Assembly: GCA_025093555.1 (NCBI GenBank) | Contig: JAIWNF010000017.1 | Location: 186,001 to 250,000 of the forward strand | Source of the DNA: Circinella umbellata | Lineage: Eukaryota; Mucoromycota; Mucoromycetes; Mucorales; Lichtheimiaceae | Length of the DNA stretch: 64,000 bases | Reading direction: 5' to 3' | Part shown: piece by piece, positions 33,753-45,357 of the stretch | Position numbering within the stretch: position 1 is the stretch's first letter | Layout of the letters: each line of letters begins with the position of its first letter | Made by a program: the position numbers and the translations under genes | The notes under the pieces: model-generated | What the model was told of the DNA's origin: nothing | What the model saw: only the letters and a program-made list of their open reading frames with translations | Database searches by the model: none

Positions 33753-36075
33753 TAAGAAAATGAGTGTTGTTGCTAATGTGTATGGTACAGGAGGAGGGAT
33801 GTTAGGACGAGAGGGTTTTGGACCACGCCAAGTACGTTTGATAAATGATAGTACTGGTTCTGGTGTTGCACTCCCATATTTGCTACTATCCCTGTTTAAA
33901 CCATTTTGAATGATTTTTCCATTCTTCTCAGCAATTTTCTAATAATATTGTTTTTTGTTTAATATGATATAATATATATTTAGACGTCATGTATACTAAC
34001 CTTTAAGTAATACAGTTGAGGAAGTGCAACGTCAAAAAAGTCACCAATCTTTTCTCGTGAATGTGGAAATCGTATTGTTTTTCCAACTGATTGAACAGCA
34101 TATCCATCACCATTCATATCCAACTTCAACAACACAAGTTGCATCTTTAGCCCTATGCAGTTAAAAAACGAACTTCCATGAGTTATTTGTAGAATCATGT
34201 ATCAAATCAATGTATAGGATGTACTGAATAGCTTACCACATGCTTGTAAATTGACAACTTTGACTTCACGAGCTTGACTTTCATCCAGTCTACCAATATG
34301 AACCAAAAAATCCATTATACATTTTGCTTCACCTATTAATTTGATATTGTCGGTTACAATTTTCTTTAACAAGTTTCCGTTTTTTGCGAATTCACAATTT
34401 GCTACGTCATGCTGTTTTTTTCCATCCATGTGTACCAAACGAAGATCGACTTTGTATGCGTTCCGTCTTGAATTAGATCACACGAAGTCTTTAAAGTATT
34501 TCGAGCAATATTTTCAGTTGGGATTTGCTACGGACACGCCAAAAACATACTATATTAAGTAATTTCAATTTTTACGGATACCCCAATCGCACCTTTATAT
34601 TTTTTCAAAGATACATACCAATATGATATAATTACGTCGTATCCAGTCATTTATACACTATATATATATATATACAGTTGTTATCGTTATATGATTAGAA
34701 ATGTTTATAAAGCTTATATTAGCAGTTAAACTTTTTATGACCATCGTTCAATATTTCTTACCTTCTCTCACTATTATATTGTTAGGTACACCAGTGAGAG
34801 CTGTAATTCACATGGAGACAAGACGAACAAGGGATAATGTATACTTATAATGATATATATGAGTGATCAAATAAGCGGTATTGGTGTTGATAACGCTGGA
34901 ATTATAGTTCACATGCTCTAAGAACTTGTTTGACAACTTTTTATTTGTGGGGTGTCCGTAAAGCCAAAATATGGGGTGCCCGTAGCGATTCCCTTTTCAG
35001 TTTCGCCGCTAATAACAAATGTTTTTTTTGTCTGAACAAACTATTTTCAATAGTATTCTCCCCTTTCCTCCCCCTCCCCCCAAAAATCTAACGCTTTTTA
35101 TACGTACGCGCACAGTTTGATAGGCGAGCCTTCAAACACAATCTCGAAAATGTTGCTGAAAAAAACTCGAAATATGTCAGTTTCAGACATCTGGCGCCAA
35201 CAATCCAATGAATCTTGCTGGAATTCAAATATGGAGAGCCTATTATTATTATTGTATAAAAACATTAATATTTATACATCACGCTGCGTATTTCTATACT
35301 TACAAGTGTGAATAAATTTGACTCTTGCAATAGGGTGCAATGCAGTACAACAACTTAAAAACAAGAATTCTGGAAGCTAAAAACATAAAACAATGTAATT
35401 AGTTTCGAACACGGGTTCTTTTTTGAATGACGATCTAATTTCATATGTACGCACCTGGTTGTTAACATTCTCATAAATGTCGTTTTCTTCTTCTTTACGG
35501 CCAGCATGTTGGTTGATTTTTTCTATTACTGTATTCAATTTGAAGTTATCGAAACAAACGCGAGAAAATCCATTGTATTTTATGTACTCTTCCCATCGTG
35601 CCTCACTAATATTTGCCGTAGAACAGTAGTCATAGTCTAAATTGATTACCGAGTTCAATGTTAGGCTAAATGCATTTTGTTAGTAACTTATATAGTAAAT
35701 ATATAACTATAACTGCTTTGTACTTACAATGTAAATGCTTTTTTAAGCGTATTAATGGATGTCCAATTCCCATGCATTGTGACAGCTTGACTCCAAATTT
35801 CTGCAATAAGAGACTACGTAAAAATAATTAAGAAATAATTAAGTCTGAGGTAGTTTTCAAAAGTAATCACGAACCAATGTAAGAGATATACCTTTTCATT
35901 TATATCATTTCTTTTTATAGTTCTCTTATTTTCGCATGTTGAAGCTTGAGGACGACTGATAGTTTTTTGAGCCTCTTCGTATTCTCGTTTACGTTTTTTC
36001 GATAGAAGAATATTAAGTTCATTTTGTTCGGCTGCTTTTGCATCGACTAATCTTTCGAAATTTTCATTTGTCCTA
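33715..36075 (-). pseudogene. Unassigned multi-exon pseudogene
   Basis: A chain of exon-like blocks on the minus strand with GT-AG borders: 36075-35894 (FERLVDAKAAEQNELNILLS), 35803-35730, 35672-35450 (INLDYDYCSTANISEARW), about 34520-34233 (NSRRNAYKVDLRLVHMDGKK), 34160-34010 (QLVLLKLDMNGDGYAVQS, FPHSREKIGDFFDVALPQL) and 33942-33715 (KIAEKNGKIIQNGLN). I do not recognise a domain. An in-frame TGA at 34480-34478 and a phase clash between the first two blocks indicate decay. The last block runs into the small pogo-like element, which supplies its stop. A Harbinger element sits at the upstream edge, and the gene start is not found. Confidence 0.5.
34573..35000. mobile_element. Possible small inverted-repeat element inside pseudogene intron
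   Basis: ACGGATACCCC at the left and GGGGTGCCCGTA at the right are near-inverse; a second GGGGTGTCCGTAA lies just inside the right end. The pieces are short and imperfect, so this is a tentative MITE. Confidence 0.3.
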
Positions 36076-36351
36076 AAAAAAAGTATTATAGATTAATACT
36101 TTCTAGTATCACTTTGCGGTATTCATAAACTTACATTTTGTAGACCAGTCGCAGTGGTGCTGTGTTACACCTGCTGTTATGTTGAATTTAACAGCTCACA
36201 TAACAGCTACCCCCACGCAGCGGTGCTGTTACCAAGATGTTACAACCGGTTAACTTGTTCCTTGCAAGCTATGAAATTTCACAGCTGTTTGAATTCAAAA
36301 TAAAAACCACTGCAGAATAGAATAAAAAAACTTTCACTCTACACTCTCATC

Positions 36352-37160
36352 ATGATAATCGAAAAAAACATGCCTACCACTCCAACTACTACTCGTACCA
36401 TTCTCTCTGGTACCAACACCCAACGCAAAAAGAAAGGTAAACCTGAAGACATTGGGCTTGCTGAAGCATATCTTGGCGTCACCACCCGGCCAGAAGTAGG
36501 AGACGACGTGGGTGATGAAACCATGTGGTCTTTAATTAAATCCACCTTCATTACGAAAACAGGAGATCCTTAATCCCGGGATACCACTTCGTTGAATTCA
36601 AGATTCAATTCTATTTCATCGAGGTGTCAATATTTTTCTGCGAATTATGCGAAAGTGATGATCCAGCCACATAGTGGTGAAAACAACAATGATATGGTTA
36701 GCTAATTTTGCATCTATAAAGAAACGTCAGCAACTAAAGTTAGCAGACAATTAACAATGACATATAGTATGAACAGGCCTGCGAAAAGTATGTCGACTTC
36801 CGTCCCGCCAATAGTGACAAAACTTTGGATTGAAGCATGTGTGGGACATACCGAAAGAAGAGCCCAAATGGAAGCCCCAAGCTCCAAATCAAACAACGAG
36901 GCAGAGGCTATGAAAAGGCCTATTGGCAAACACAAAGCCAAAAACAACAAATGAAAGCGCCGAGCTAATAAAAAAGAGTTAGCTGATGCGCAGGCTTTGA
37001 AAACAATAAAAATTCAGCAAGAAATCGACTGTGACCGCGCCAAAGCCGTTTTAATGAGAGCAAAACAATGCTTATGGCGAAGCAGGTTGATTTGCATGGT
37101 CTCAATGATCAACAGCAAGAATCCTATCGGATCATGTAAAAGCGTATTCTGGACGAATTG
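36352..37160 (+). pseudogene. Harbinger accessory Myb/NAM-like protein, broken
   Basis: Opens with MIIEKNMPTTPTTTRTILSG and a segment ETMWSLIKSTFITKTG, then after a stop (36571-36573) continues in pieces: SRCQYFSANYAKVM, WIEACVGHTERRAQMEAPSS, AMKRPIGKHKAKNNK and KKELADAQALKTI. This order is that of the second Harbinger protein, which binds DNA and helps carry the transposase to the nucleus. Several stops and indels interrupt it. Confidence 0.65.
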
Positions 37161-37299
37161 AAAAAGAAAATGAAGTCGCCAAGGAAGAAACAAAAGGAAA
37201 TGGTGAAGTAGAAGGCGGAGACGAAGAGGGGATGTGGAGGAAAAAAAAGAGAAAAACAATAATAATTTTTTTTGTCAAGATTATATATGAGGTAAGTAG

Positions 37300-38760
37300 T
37301 TATTGATCATCATCATCCCCATATGCATAGAGTCACCAGATATTATCAATGAGATCTTTCGTTAGTTTATTATGGACATTTTTATCAAGGATACGCTTTT
37401 GACGTCGACGACGCATTATTTCATCCATTTGTCCGCCGTGGTAGAACAGTAAATGAACAACTGTCATAATCCAGTGGAATTCGCTTGCTATATCCCTCAC
37501 GTTCATCCTCAACGATCATATTGTGCATGATGATGCATGTTATGATAATGTTCGAAAGTGTGGCTACATGACATGGACGTCCAGGCTCACATATGGTCGC
37601 AAAACGCTCCTGAAGTACACCATAAACACGCTCATTATCCTTGCGGACTGACTCTTGGCGTTTAGCAAATACCTAGTAGATTAAAAACGTGATGAGTTTC
37701 ATTTAACAAAAGACATACTGTATGCAGTGCTTCATTTTTTTCTTTATCATAAGTAATTTTTTTATCAAGGTAGTAACGGAAACTGATAGAGTAATTATAG
37801 TAGAGTTTTATAATTAATAAAGTGATATGTACCTTATGAATTCTGCTCATTGGATGTCTAATGGTCTTGAATAATGTTGCCCAGCTCGGGCAGATCCCAT
37901 CTGCTAAATAATATCCCTTATCATACTGGTTATTATGACAGAATATGTGACAGATGGGGCATTGCCATTAATGACCTCGTCAAACAAAGGGGATTTATGT
38001 AAGACGTTGATGACATTACATGGACCAGGAACACCAAAAAACGACTGTCATATCCATAAATCATGTGAAGCGACAACTTCAAGAATGATGGTGGATGTAC
38101 CTTCTTTACCGGAAGTGTACATACCGGCCCAACCAGTCGGACCATTCTTCTACTGCCAATGCATGCAACCCAAAGATCCAAGCATGCCTGGAAACCCGCG
38201 TGCTTCACCAAGGACCAACAGACACGCGAGGTCTTGCTCATTGGGGGCACGAAGATATTCTTCCCCAAAGCGCTCGATAACCATTTGCTGAATTCATTTA
38301 GAGAGTTTCGCGCTGTTGTCTCACTGATCTTTAAATATTCGACGACAGCATCAGCAGAACCATCATACGCATGGCTTCAGTACCTTTGACATATGGATGT
38401 ATCCCAAGCTTTCCAGCAGCATCAGGTCTTTCTTGAAAGTATTCATACTTTGTTCCAAGCTCTTGCATGATACGTAAAAAAAAAAATTCACGCCGCATAC
38501 GAAAACGACAATGAAAATATCATGCATCGTAACTGGGAAGAGGTACAAAATATTCTTCCATAATTATTTTTTTAAAAAGGGCACGATTGCGTTTTATAAC
38601 CTTTTTTTTTTGGGTTTTCGATAGTGGAATTCGCTATGAGATTTCTTTCTCGGGAATGTTGTAGGACACGAGCAGCAATTTGTCGTGCATTGATACTATT
38701 TCTCTCCATTTGCTCATCGAGATCACGTTTTTGTTTACGGTTTTTGAAGAATCTAGACAT
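37300..38760 (-). pseudogene. HARBI1-type (DDE_Tnp_4) transposase, broken
   Basis: Minus-strand blocks in HARBI1 order: MSRFFKNRKQKRDLDEQMER at the start (38760), MVIERFGEEYLRAPNEQDL (about 38280), GFPGMLGSLGCMHW, EVVASHDLWI, FFGVPGPCNVINVLHKSPLF, FAKRQESVRKDNERVYGVLQ and IIITCIIMHNMIVEDE (37660-37530). Stops and frameshifts interrupt it. Two catalytic aspartates of the usual pattern are replaced: SLGCMHW in place of an S-[IL]-D-C-x-H-W type motif, and CNVINVL in place of N-D-[IL]-N-V-L. The nuclease is dead even apart from the indels. Confidence 0.75.
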
Positions 38761-38999
38761 CGTTGTCGTATTAATGAACAGAATCAATAATTTTATGAAG
38801 AGGAACAAACTATTAAAATTTTTGGTGTAAACAATTTTGTAACAGCACTGCTGCGGTTGGTCTAACTTGTTAATCTGGTTGTGTGTAAAATCGAATATAA
38901 GATTTTGCTTAAGGACAGTAAAAAAAAAAGGTAAAAAGAGTTTTTTGTGTAAGTGCTTCACAGAGACAGCGTAGTACTTTATATAATTACACAATACTT

Positions 39000-40084
39000 A
39001 CTCCGTACCATTTTGTTCTTCACTTGCTAATAATTACTACCAGCCACGCGAAAAACAGCGTGATATCAGAACTATTCTGGAGTCTAATATGTGAAGTCAT
39101 AAGATACGTTTTTTTTTACTACATGGCATACATGTGGACGAGATGTGTGATGCATCTTATATCTTCACAGAAGTCTGGGTAGACATTCTTATATTAAGAA
39201 AGGCTCGCTTTTCAGTAAAAGAGGTCAGTAAGCTAAGTCTACAAATAACTTTTAAGCTACTGATAGTTTATATGATATGATCATAATACCAATCTTATTA
39301 TAATATAAGTATTCCTAGAGCTTTGAAGATAACGGATTGTGAAGGAGATTATGATATACTTTAGAAACACTACGTTGAGTACATAAAACTAATAAGGGTG
39401 GGGGTGGGGAGTGGGACCGGGAGTAATATGAATTAAACAATAATAAAGTTTCTTTTTAACAAATAGCAATAATTGAAAAAGACAACCGGTTATTTGTGTT
39501 CAATCGAGCGAATATATACATAAAAAAATAGAGAGAGTAACAGCTACGGTCCAGAATCATGTATAGAGCGTAAAAGAATAATACAATGTACACTAAAATC
39601 CCGTTTTTTGCACCCCCCCTCTTTTGTTTTCAGCGCGTGTTCGTCAGTAATAAAATAAATAAATAATTTCAACGTAAGAAAGAGCCGAGCGTAACGCATA
39701 CGTAGCAACCATGTGAAAATTCGTAAAAGTGAAATAGAAAACTTACACTTCGATTTTTTTAAAGAGCTACAAATCATTATTTAAAAGAACATCGCCAGTG
39801 ATAATTATAGGTGTAAAATCGATATTTTATTAAGGTGGAATATCAAAAGAACATATACCATTCCTCGATAAAAAAAAGATTAGCGTCATATAGTGAGATG
39901 GCACTTGCGAATTATAATCGTGTGAAAAATAAATAAATTAAAATGAAAGAGAGGGACAAAACCGGTTTTGATAAATAATTACCTTTGTTTACTATTATCC
40001 TCATCATGCATAACAAAGAAGAACGCGTCAATCATATGTTATATGTAAGTCAAAGGTATAAATATTGGCTCTGTCTAACTACTA
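39000..40084. other. Spacer with isolated pogo-like end
   Basis: 39586-39621 reads TACACTAAAATCCCGTTTTT then GCACCCCCC, matching pogo-like TIR ends, but no partner end is seen nearby. Otherwise AT-rich without gene. Confidence 0.4.
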
Positions 40085-40269
40085 TTCCCCTAAAAAAAAG
40101 AACTCTTTATCGCTACTATAAACTCCGTATTCTTAAGAGTGGCCGTAACCCACTTTTTATTATAACCTTTCTTTTTTTTTTTTTTTTTAAAAAAAGGTAT
40201 TATAACCAGCTCACTCTCTTAATCATATTATACATATAGCTGTCTAATTATTTGAGTATTTTTACTCTT

Positions 40270-41420
40270 CATTTTTGACAACCAAGATGCAAAGTACGGT
40301 TGATCTATTATGTGTCAGAAACAAAAATAGTATTATAAAATTATTCCTACGTTTTGCAAGCATGGTGAACGCTGGGAGCAGGAACTGTGTGCGCGAAGCG
40401 ATAAAGCAAGTGGAGGACGACCGCAGTGCGCCTAGTCTTCACACATTGCTTTGTTGGAATAGGTGACACTAGTGCAGATATTAAAAAAAGGTAAAGGGTA
40501 TAATGCGATGTTAAGTTTTTCTTAATAAATTACACTAATCGTACGTATATAATATTTTAATATTATTATTATTATTACATGAGCGGCTGCCTGAAAGTAT
40601 TTGTACCAAGAACAAAAGTAGTATTATAAGATTATTCCTACGTTTTGCAAGCATGGTGAACGCTGGGAGCAGGAGCTGTGTGCGTGAAGCGATAAAGCAA
40701 GTGGAGGACGACCGCAGCGCGCCTAGTCTTCACACGTTGCTTTGTTGGAATAGGTGACACTAGTGCAGATAAATAAAAAAGGTAAAAGATATAGTGCCAC
40801 GCTAAGTTCTTTCTTAATGAATTACACTAATCGTAAATAATACTTTTTATTATTATTATTATTACATGAGCGGCTGCCTGAAAATATTTGTACCAAGAAC
40901 AAAAGTAGTATTATAAGATTATTCCTACGTTTTGCAAGCATGGTGAACGCTGGGAGCAGGAGCTGTGTGCGCGAAGCGATAAAGCAAGTGGAAGACGACC
41001 GCAGTGCGCCTAGTCTTCACACATTGCTTTGTTGGAATAGGTGACACTACTGCAGATATTAAAAAAAGGTAAAGGACATAATGCCATGTTAAGTTTTTCT
41101 TAACGAATCACACTAATCGTAAATACTATTTTATTATTATTATTATTATTATTATTACATGAGCGGCTGCCTGAAAGTATTTGGACCAAGTACAAAAGTA
41201 GTATTATAAAGTTATTCCTACGTTTTGCAAGCATGGTGAACGCTGGGAGCAGGAGCTGTGTGCGCGAAGCGATAAAGCAAGTGGAGGACGACCGCAGTGC
41301 GCCTAGTCTTCACACATTGCTTTGTTGGAATAGGTGACACTATCGCAGATAATAAAAAAGGTAAAGGATATAATGCCATGTTAAGTTTTTCTTAATGAAT
41401 TACACTAATCGTAAATACTA

Positions 41421-41477
<57 letters not shown>

Positions 41478-41648
41478 ATGAGCGGCTGCCTGAAAGTATT
41501 TGGATCAAGAATAAAAATAAAACCATAAAATTATTCCTACGTTTTGCAAGCATGGTGAACGCTGGGAGCAGGAGCTGTGTGCGCGAAGCGATAAAGCAAG
41601 TGGAGGACGACCGCAGTGCGCCTAGTCTTCACACATTGTTTTGTTGGA
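40270..41648 (+). repeat. Tandem array, five units of about 290 bp
   Basis: The marker tacgttttgcaagcatgg starts at 40348, 40639, 40926, 41219 and 41538, giving periods of 291, 287, 293 and 319 bp. Each unit has a GC-richer core of about 120 bp that is nearly identical, a more variable AT-rich spacer with ttaagtttttctta and cactaatcgta, an ATT/TTA microsatellite of changing length (longest 41422-41475), and gagcggctgcctgaaa. Cores of units 1-4 hold a 34-codon ATG-to-TGA frame at 40362-40466, 40653-40757, 40940-41044 and 41233-41337. Unit 5 diverges before the stop. Confidence 0.9.
40653..40757 (+). CDS. Repeat-encoded 34-residue peptide frame (representative, unit 2)
   Basis: The frame begins MVNAGSRSCVREAIKQVEDD and ends LCWNR with TGA. 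The same frame exists in units 1, 3 and 4 with equal length. Among these four copies the differences I see are four third-base synonymous changes plus one S-to-N change in unit 1. It has no signal peptide and no domain I recognise. It could be a real micro-protein, an exon of a lost gene, or chance in a young array; no promoter is evident. Confidence 0.25.
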   Translation: MVNAGSRSCVREAIKQVEDDRSAPSLHTLLCWNR

Positions 41649-42490
41649 AATTAAATCTATACACTTTCTCTTATATAATCGAGAAACGATAAATTTATCT
41701 GTTATTGTGAATTATATATAATGAAATTTATTATACTTTTTATGCTTACAAACAAATAAGCTACATACACAAACTTGTTTTATATTTGTAACGAGACGTT
41801 AATCTAAATAATATTTTATTTGTATAAAAGCTTGAAAGTTTTTATTATCGTAAAAATGTTCGTTTTACAGCAATATAATAAAACAGAATAGCAAATGGCT
41901 GTCGAGTGATAGTGGAGATATTATCATGGCAAAATATGTAGTTCTACATAATACATATAGAAATCACTGTACAACTTTTCCGATGATAAATTAAATTATT
42001 TCACTATTTTTCATAGTATCTTTCCATTAATAATCAACACAAACATGGTTATAAGCAGAAAGAAACTGAGATAGTTGCAATGATGCAAAAACGTAGTCAA
42101 CATCACTACAATGAGATTTGCAATGTCTATTTATACTAACGACGACGACCTGTTGTCTAATATATATAAATATAACTCCAAAGACCCATGTAGTTGATTA
42201 TTTTACCATGAGACAGAAGCTATTTGAGATAATTAAACACAATAGCGCGATTGATGCAACTGTTTTGAGTCTCCATATCATCTTGGTCAAAAATAAATTA
42301 CGTGATATACGCGTAGAAGCATTTAGTTTTATAAGCTATATATCTTTCACCGTGGATTCTACCGAGTTGTTATGGCCTAAACTACATTCTGGTGTAAAGG
42401 CGCGAACATTTGTATGAAGTATAATAATCTTGACATTGCGTGTTGTTAAACCTGTTAACATAGTAACTTCTAAAGATTGCCAGGGTTTGA

Positions 42491-42919
42491 ATATCACACT
42501 TTAAGCCATCTGTGTTCACTATGCCTTCTGAAGGGTAAGATGTTGAAACATTGCTGTTGGAGCTATCGCAACAATTTTTTTTTTTTGATGTTTATCAAGT
42601 CAAATAGTACAGGATAAATCCTCAATAGTAATAATTAAGACGAAAAAAAAGATATATAACTCAAATACGAAAATCTAACAACACGGAATTGAAATCATAC
42701 TGTATATGAAAGTGTAAGTTCAGAATGAAAATTATCATTTTTGAAATTGAGATTCGGCAAAAGCAAAAATGTTGGGACGCAAAAATTCAATATGTGCTGT
42801 GCTTCTTAGGTTCAAGTAAATGATTAAATAGATAGCTATGAGTTTATTTTAAGTAAAGATAATTAACATATGTAGATGATAAAGCTCAATATTTTGGTTT
42901 TTCGTATATATATATATAT
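42491..42919. other. Spacer downstream of the ERG6-like pseudogene
   Basis: No feature recognised; AT-rich. Confidence 0.5.
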
Positions 42920-44480
42920 CTATATCACAATGGTTTTTCTACAACAAAAAAAAAACATTGGAGTGAATATCCCCATTTCTCCGCCAGCAACCAATGCATC
43001 TGTCGCATTATTTAATAATTCTGATGTTTCCAAAACACCTGGTGGAACCAACTTGAACTTGCTCATAACTGTTAATAAACTATGAGTATAATATCTTCCC
43101 AAAGGTGATCGAAGTAATCCACGCAATCCTTCTGGTTTCTTGAGTGAATAATACCAAGGAATAGTTGCTTGATCAATTATAGCAGTGTCATGTTGTTCTA
43201 ATATTTCGAATACAACAACTTCGAGAGCTTTCAGACAATCATCAGTAGAATACAATTTAGAAATTGAATTGCCCTCTTTAATACCATAAACTACTTGACG
43301 ATGTATAGGTTTGTTAAGCGGATCATATTTGGATGTACTACACCATTCATAGCAGGCAAATCTTCCTCCAGGACGTAATACACAATAGATTTCGCTATAC
43401 ACTATTTCAAGTCGAGGTGCATGAACAGTAGCTTCAACAGAAAATACTGCATCGAAAGTACAATTACTAAATGGCATCTGGGTGAAATCTCCTTCAACAA
43501 ATCCAGTATAATCTGTCAATCTGTATTTTGCTGCATAAGCTGCACAACTAACGCTCAATTTGGTATGCATTGTTGTTAATGCCGGTAACGTGAGCATAAC
43601 CACATGTCTTCACAATTTCACGTAGTGGGCCACCTAATTATATAATTATGTATATATGATATCAGTAAAAATGGTAAGTGACTTTTTTGTCGAGTAATAC
43701 GTAATGTTGGCATTGTTTCATTATTTACTTACACCATATCCAACATCCTATATATATAATATAAGTAAATAAAGTGACCTCTTGAATTTTTTTTAATTAT
43801 ATATAATATATACATCATAGAAAAAAAAGTTAGGTCAGAACAGTACTCGCTGTCCTTGTGTAGATCCAAGTTTTATCGCCAAAAATGCTTCATGTCGTTT
43901 AATATTTTCCTCAAATGTATCTCCTATAATTATAAAACATATAACTTTTTGTTGCTAAGCATATTTTTTTTCACCTTTCACTGTACTGGTACTGTTAATT
44001 ATCATTCATAGTCTTTTTTTTTTATCTTTATAAAGCCGAGCAAAATGAAATGATTGTCCCCATCCTATAGTACATGATACATTTTCGATATCAAACTTTC
44101 TATACTATATAATTGATAGATATATTTACCACACTCATAAAAATCAGTGACCAGATCATAGAATGCATTCGTCATATTTTGGACTTGTTCATGATTATGT
44201 TGAACACCCTTTTCTTCTTTATTAACAATAACAGTATCTTGCTCTTTTTCAACAGCTACTTGGTGCTTTTGTTGATCATCATAATAGATATCATTACTAC
44301 TTTGGACCCACCAATTACTGTAATAAGTGGTTACTGCTTCTTTATTAAGTACTTGGTTTTTTGTGAAATCTTTTTAAAGAAATTACCTTCATCTAGAATA
44401 AGATCTCCATGAAGCTTTTGCATGCGTTGTATTTGCTCGGTATGCTTCTTCTTGTTATTACTGTTGCTCATTAGAGACAT
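42920..44480 (-). pseudogene. ERG6-like sterol 24-C-methyltransferase pseudogene
   Basis: Exon-like blocks on the minus strand: 44480-44387 (MSLMSNSNNKKKH), 44351-44130 (YYSNWW; TNAFYDLVTDFYECG), 44064-44026 (WGQSFHFARLYK), 43923 to about 43850 (DTFEENIKRHEAFLAIKLG), about 43756-43740 (DVGYG), then 43625-42920 (GGPLREIVKTCG, GDFTQMPFSNCTFDAVFSVE, TVHAPRLEIVYSEIYCVLRP, CYEW). This is the sterol methyltransferase order: SAM motif, then the sterol-binding C-terminus. The enzyme methylates C24 in ergosterol synthesis. The donors after 44026 (AT instead of GT) and after the GQRVL block are damaged, and an in-frame stop/frameshift lies near 43545 (IER then stop). The last 227 codons remain open. 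Confidence 0.8.
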
Positions 44481-45357
44481 TTTTTTATACGTAGTGTCCA
44501 GGCTGATTATTATTAAGAACAAGAAGCAAAGAATAGTACATGTACAAGTAGTAGTGTTATTTTACCAGATACCGATATTTATACTCAATTTTTTTTTTAT
44601 TATAACATATCTAATCTTGGCGTATAGGCTGATAAAAGTTACACTGTCAGGCTATTTATTATCTAATTATTGACAACTCATATTATTTTAACCTTGGTGA
44701 AAAAATACGTCGGAGAGAGACAAAGGCTGACGGATGAATAAGTATTACCATAAAATATTACAAACGCACGGAGAAAAAAAACATTCCACTTAATTAGCTA
44801 AGAGTACTCATTCCCCCTAAAATTTTTTGCTATTAATACTTACTATAAAGTCAAGATGATATACACTTTAGATATAAAAAACAAACCGAAAAAAAAAACT
44901 ACTGGTGAATTATATATAACGAGGTTTTTTTTTTCGGTCTATAAAAGCTATGTAGCAATGATCTATATTTTTAGCCAATTAGTTCAAATAAAAATATACA
45001 TTGTACTGTATATTGACAAGGGTTGTCAGTATGCATTTTGTTATAGAATTATATAAAATTTACAACATAATTTTTCACTTTTATTATCCATTTACAAACA
45101 TGGGCTAGAGTTTTGTCATGGCAACAAAGAGAGTGTTTTATTAATTTACAGTACATTGACTTCACACTTTCACCTTTTTCCTCATTAAACTGAGTAGAAC
45201 ATATCATTATAAGTGTATAGTTGCGGCATTATTTTTATAACAAAAAAGAACAAATCAAAGTCACGGATTCAATTTTTTTATTTTTTCGTTTTTCCTTTCA
45301 GTCAAAGCGAAAAAGTTGAGGGTCTCTTTTTTTTTTTTTACTTTCCAACTTTTCAAG
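44481..45357. other. Divergent upstream region between ERG6-like pseudogene and Tra2-like gene
   Basis: No further gene. T-rich tracts immediately upstream of 45358 probably belong to the Tra2-like promoter/5' UTR. Confidence 0.5.

Larger units (their letters stand above)
36142..38863. mobile_element. PIF/Harbinger-type DNA transposon, two-gene, inactive
   Basis: 2.7 kb flanked by TIRs: left AGACCAGTCGCAGTGGTGCT, right (inverted) AGACCAACCGCAGCAGTGCT. Contains the two Harbinger genes in convergent orientation: a Myb/NAM-like accessory gene on the plus strand and a HARBI1-type transposase on the minus strand, both decayed. Flanking triplets (gta left, taa right) only partly fit the usual TTA/TAA duplication. 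Confidence 0.8.
40085..42490. repeat. Right arm of the large inverted repeat (with expanded array)
   Basis: Counterpart of 29340-30545. It is longer because one segment has been amplified to five tandem units (40270-41648). The frame at 42118-42417 looks open for 99 codons, but the same stretch in the left arm is frameshifted, so it is not supported as a gene. Confidence 0.75.

Noticed and set aside
40270..41648. CRISPR-like or centromeric satellite interpretation of the tandem array
   Set aside because: Units are about 290 bp with imperfect spacers in a eukaryotic gene region; only five copies, so neither CRISPR nor a typical centromere fits.
42118..42417. 99-codon plus-strand frame in the right inverted-repeat arm
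   Set aside because: The homologous left arm carries indels in the same stretch, so the frame is not conserved.
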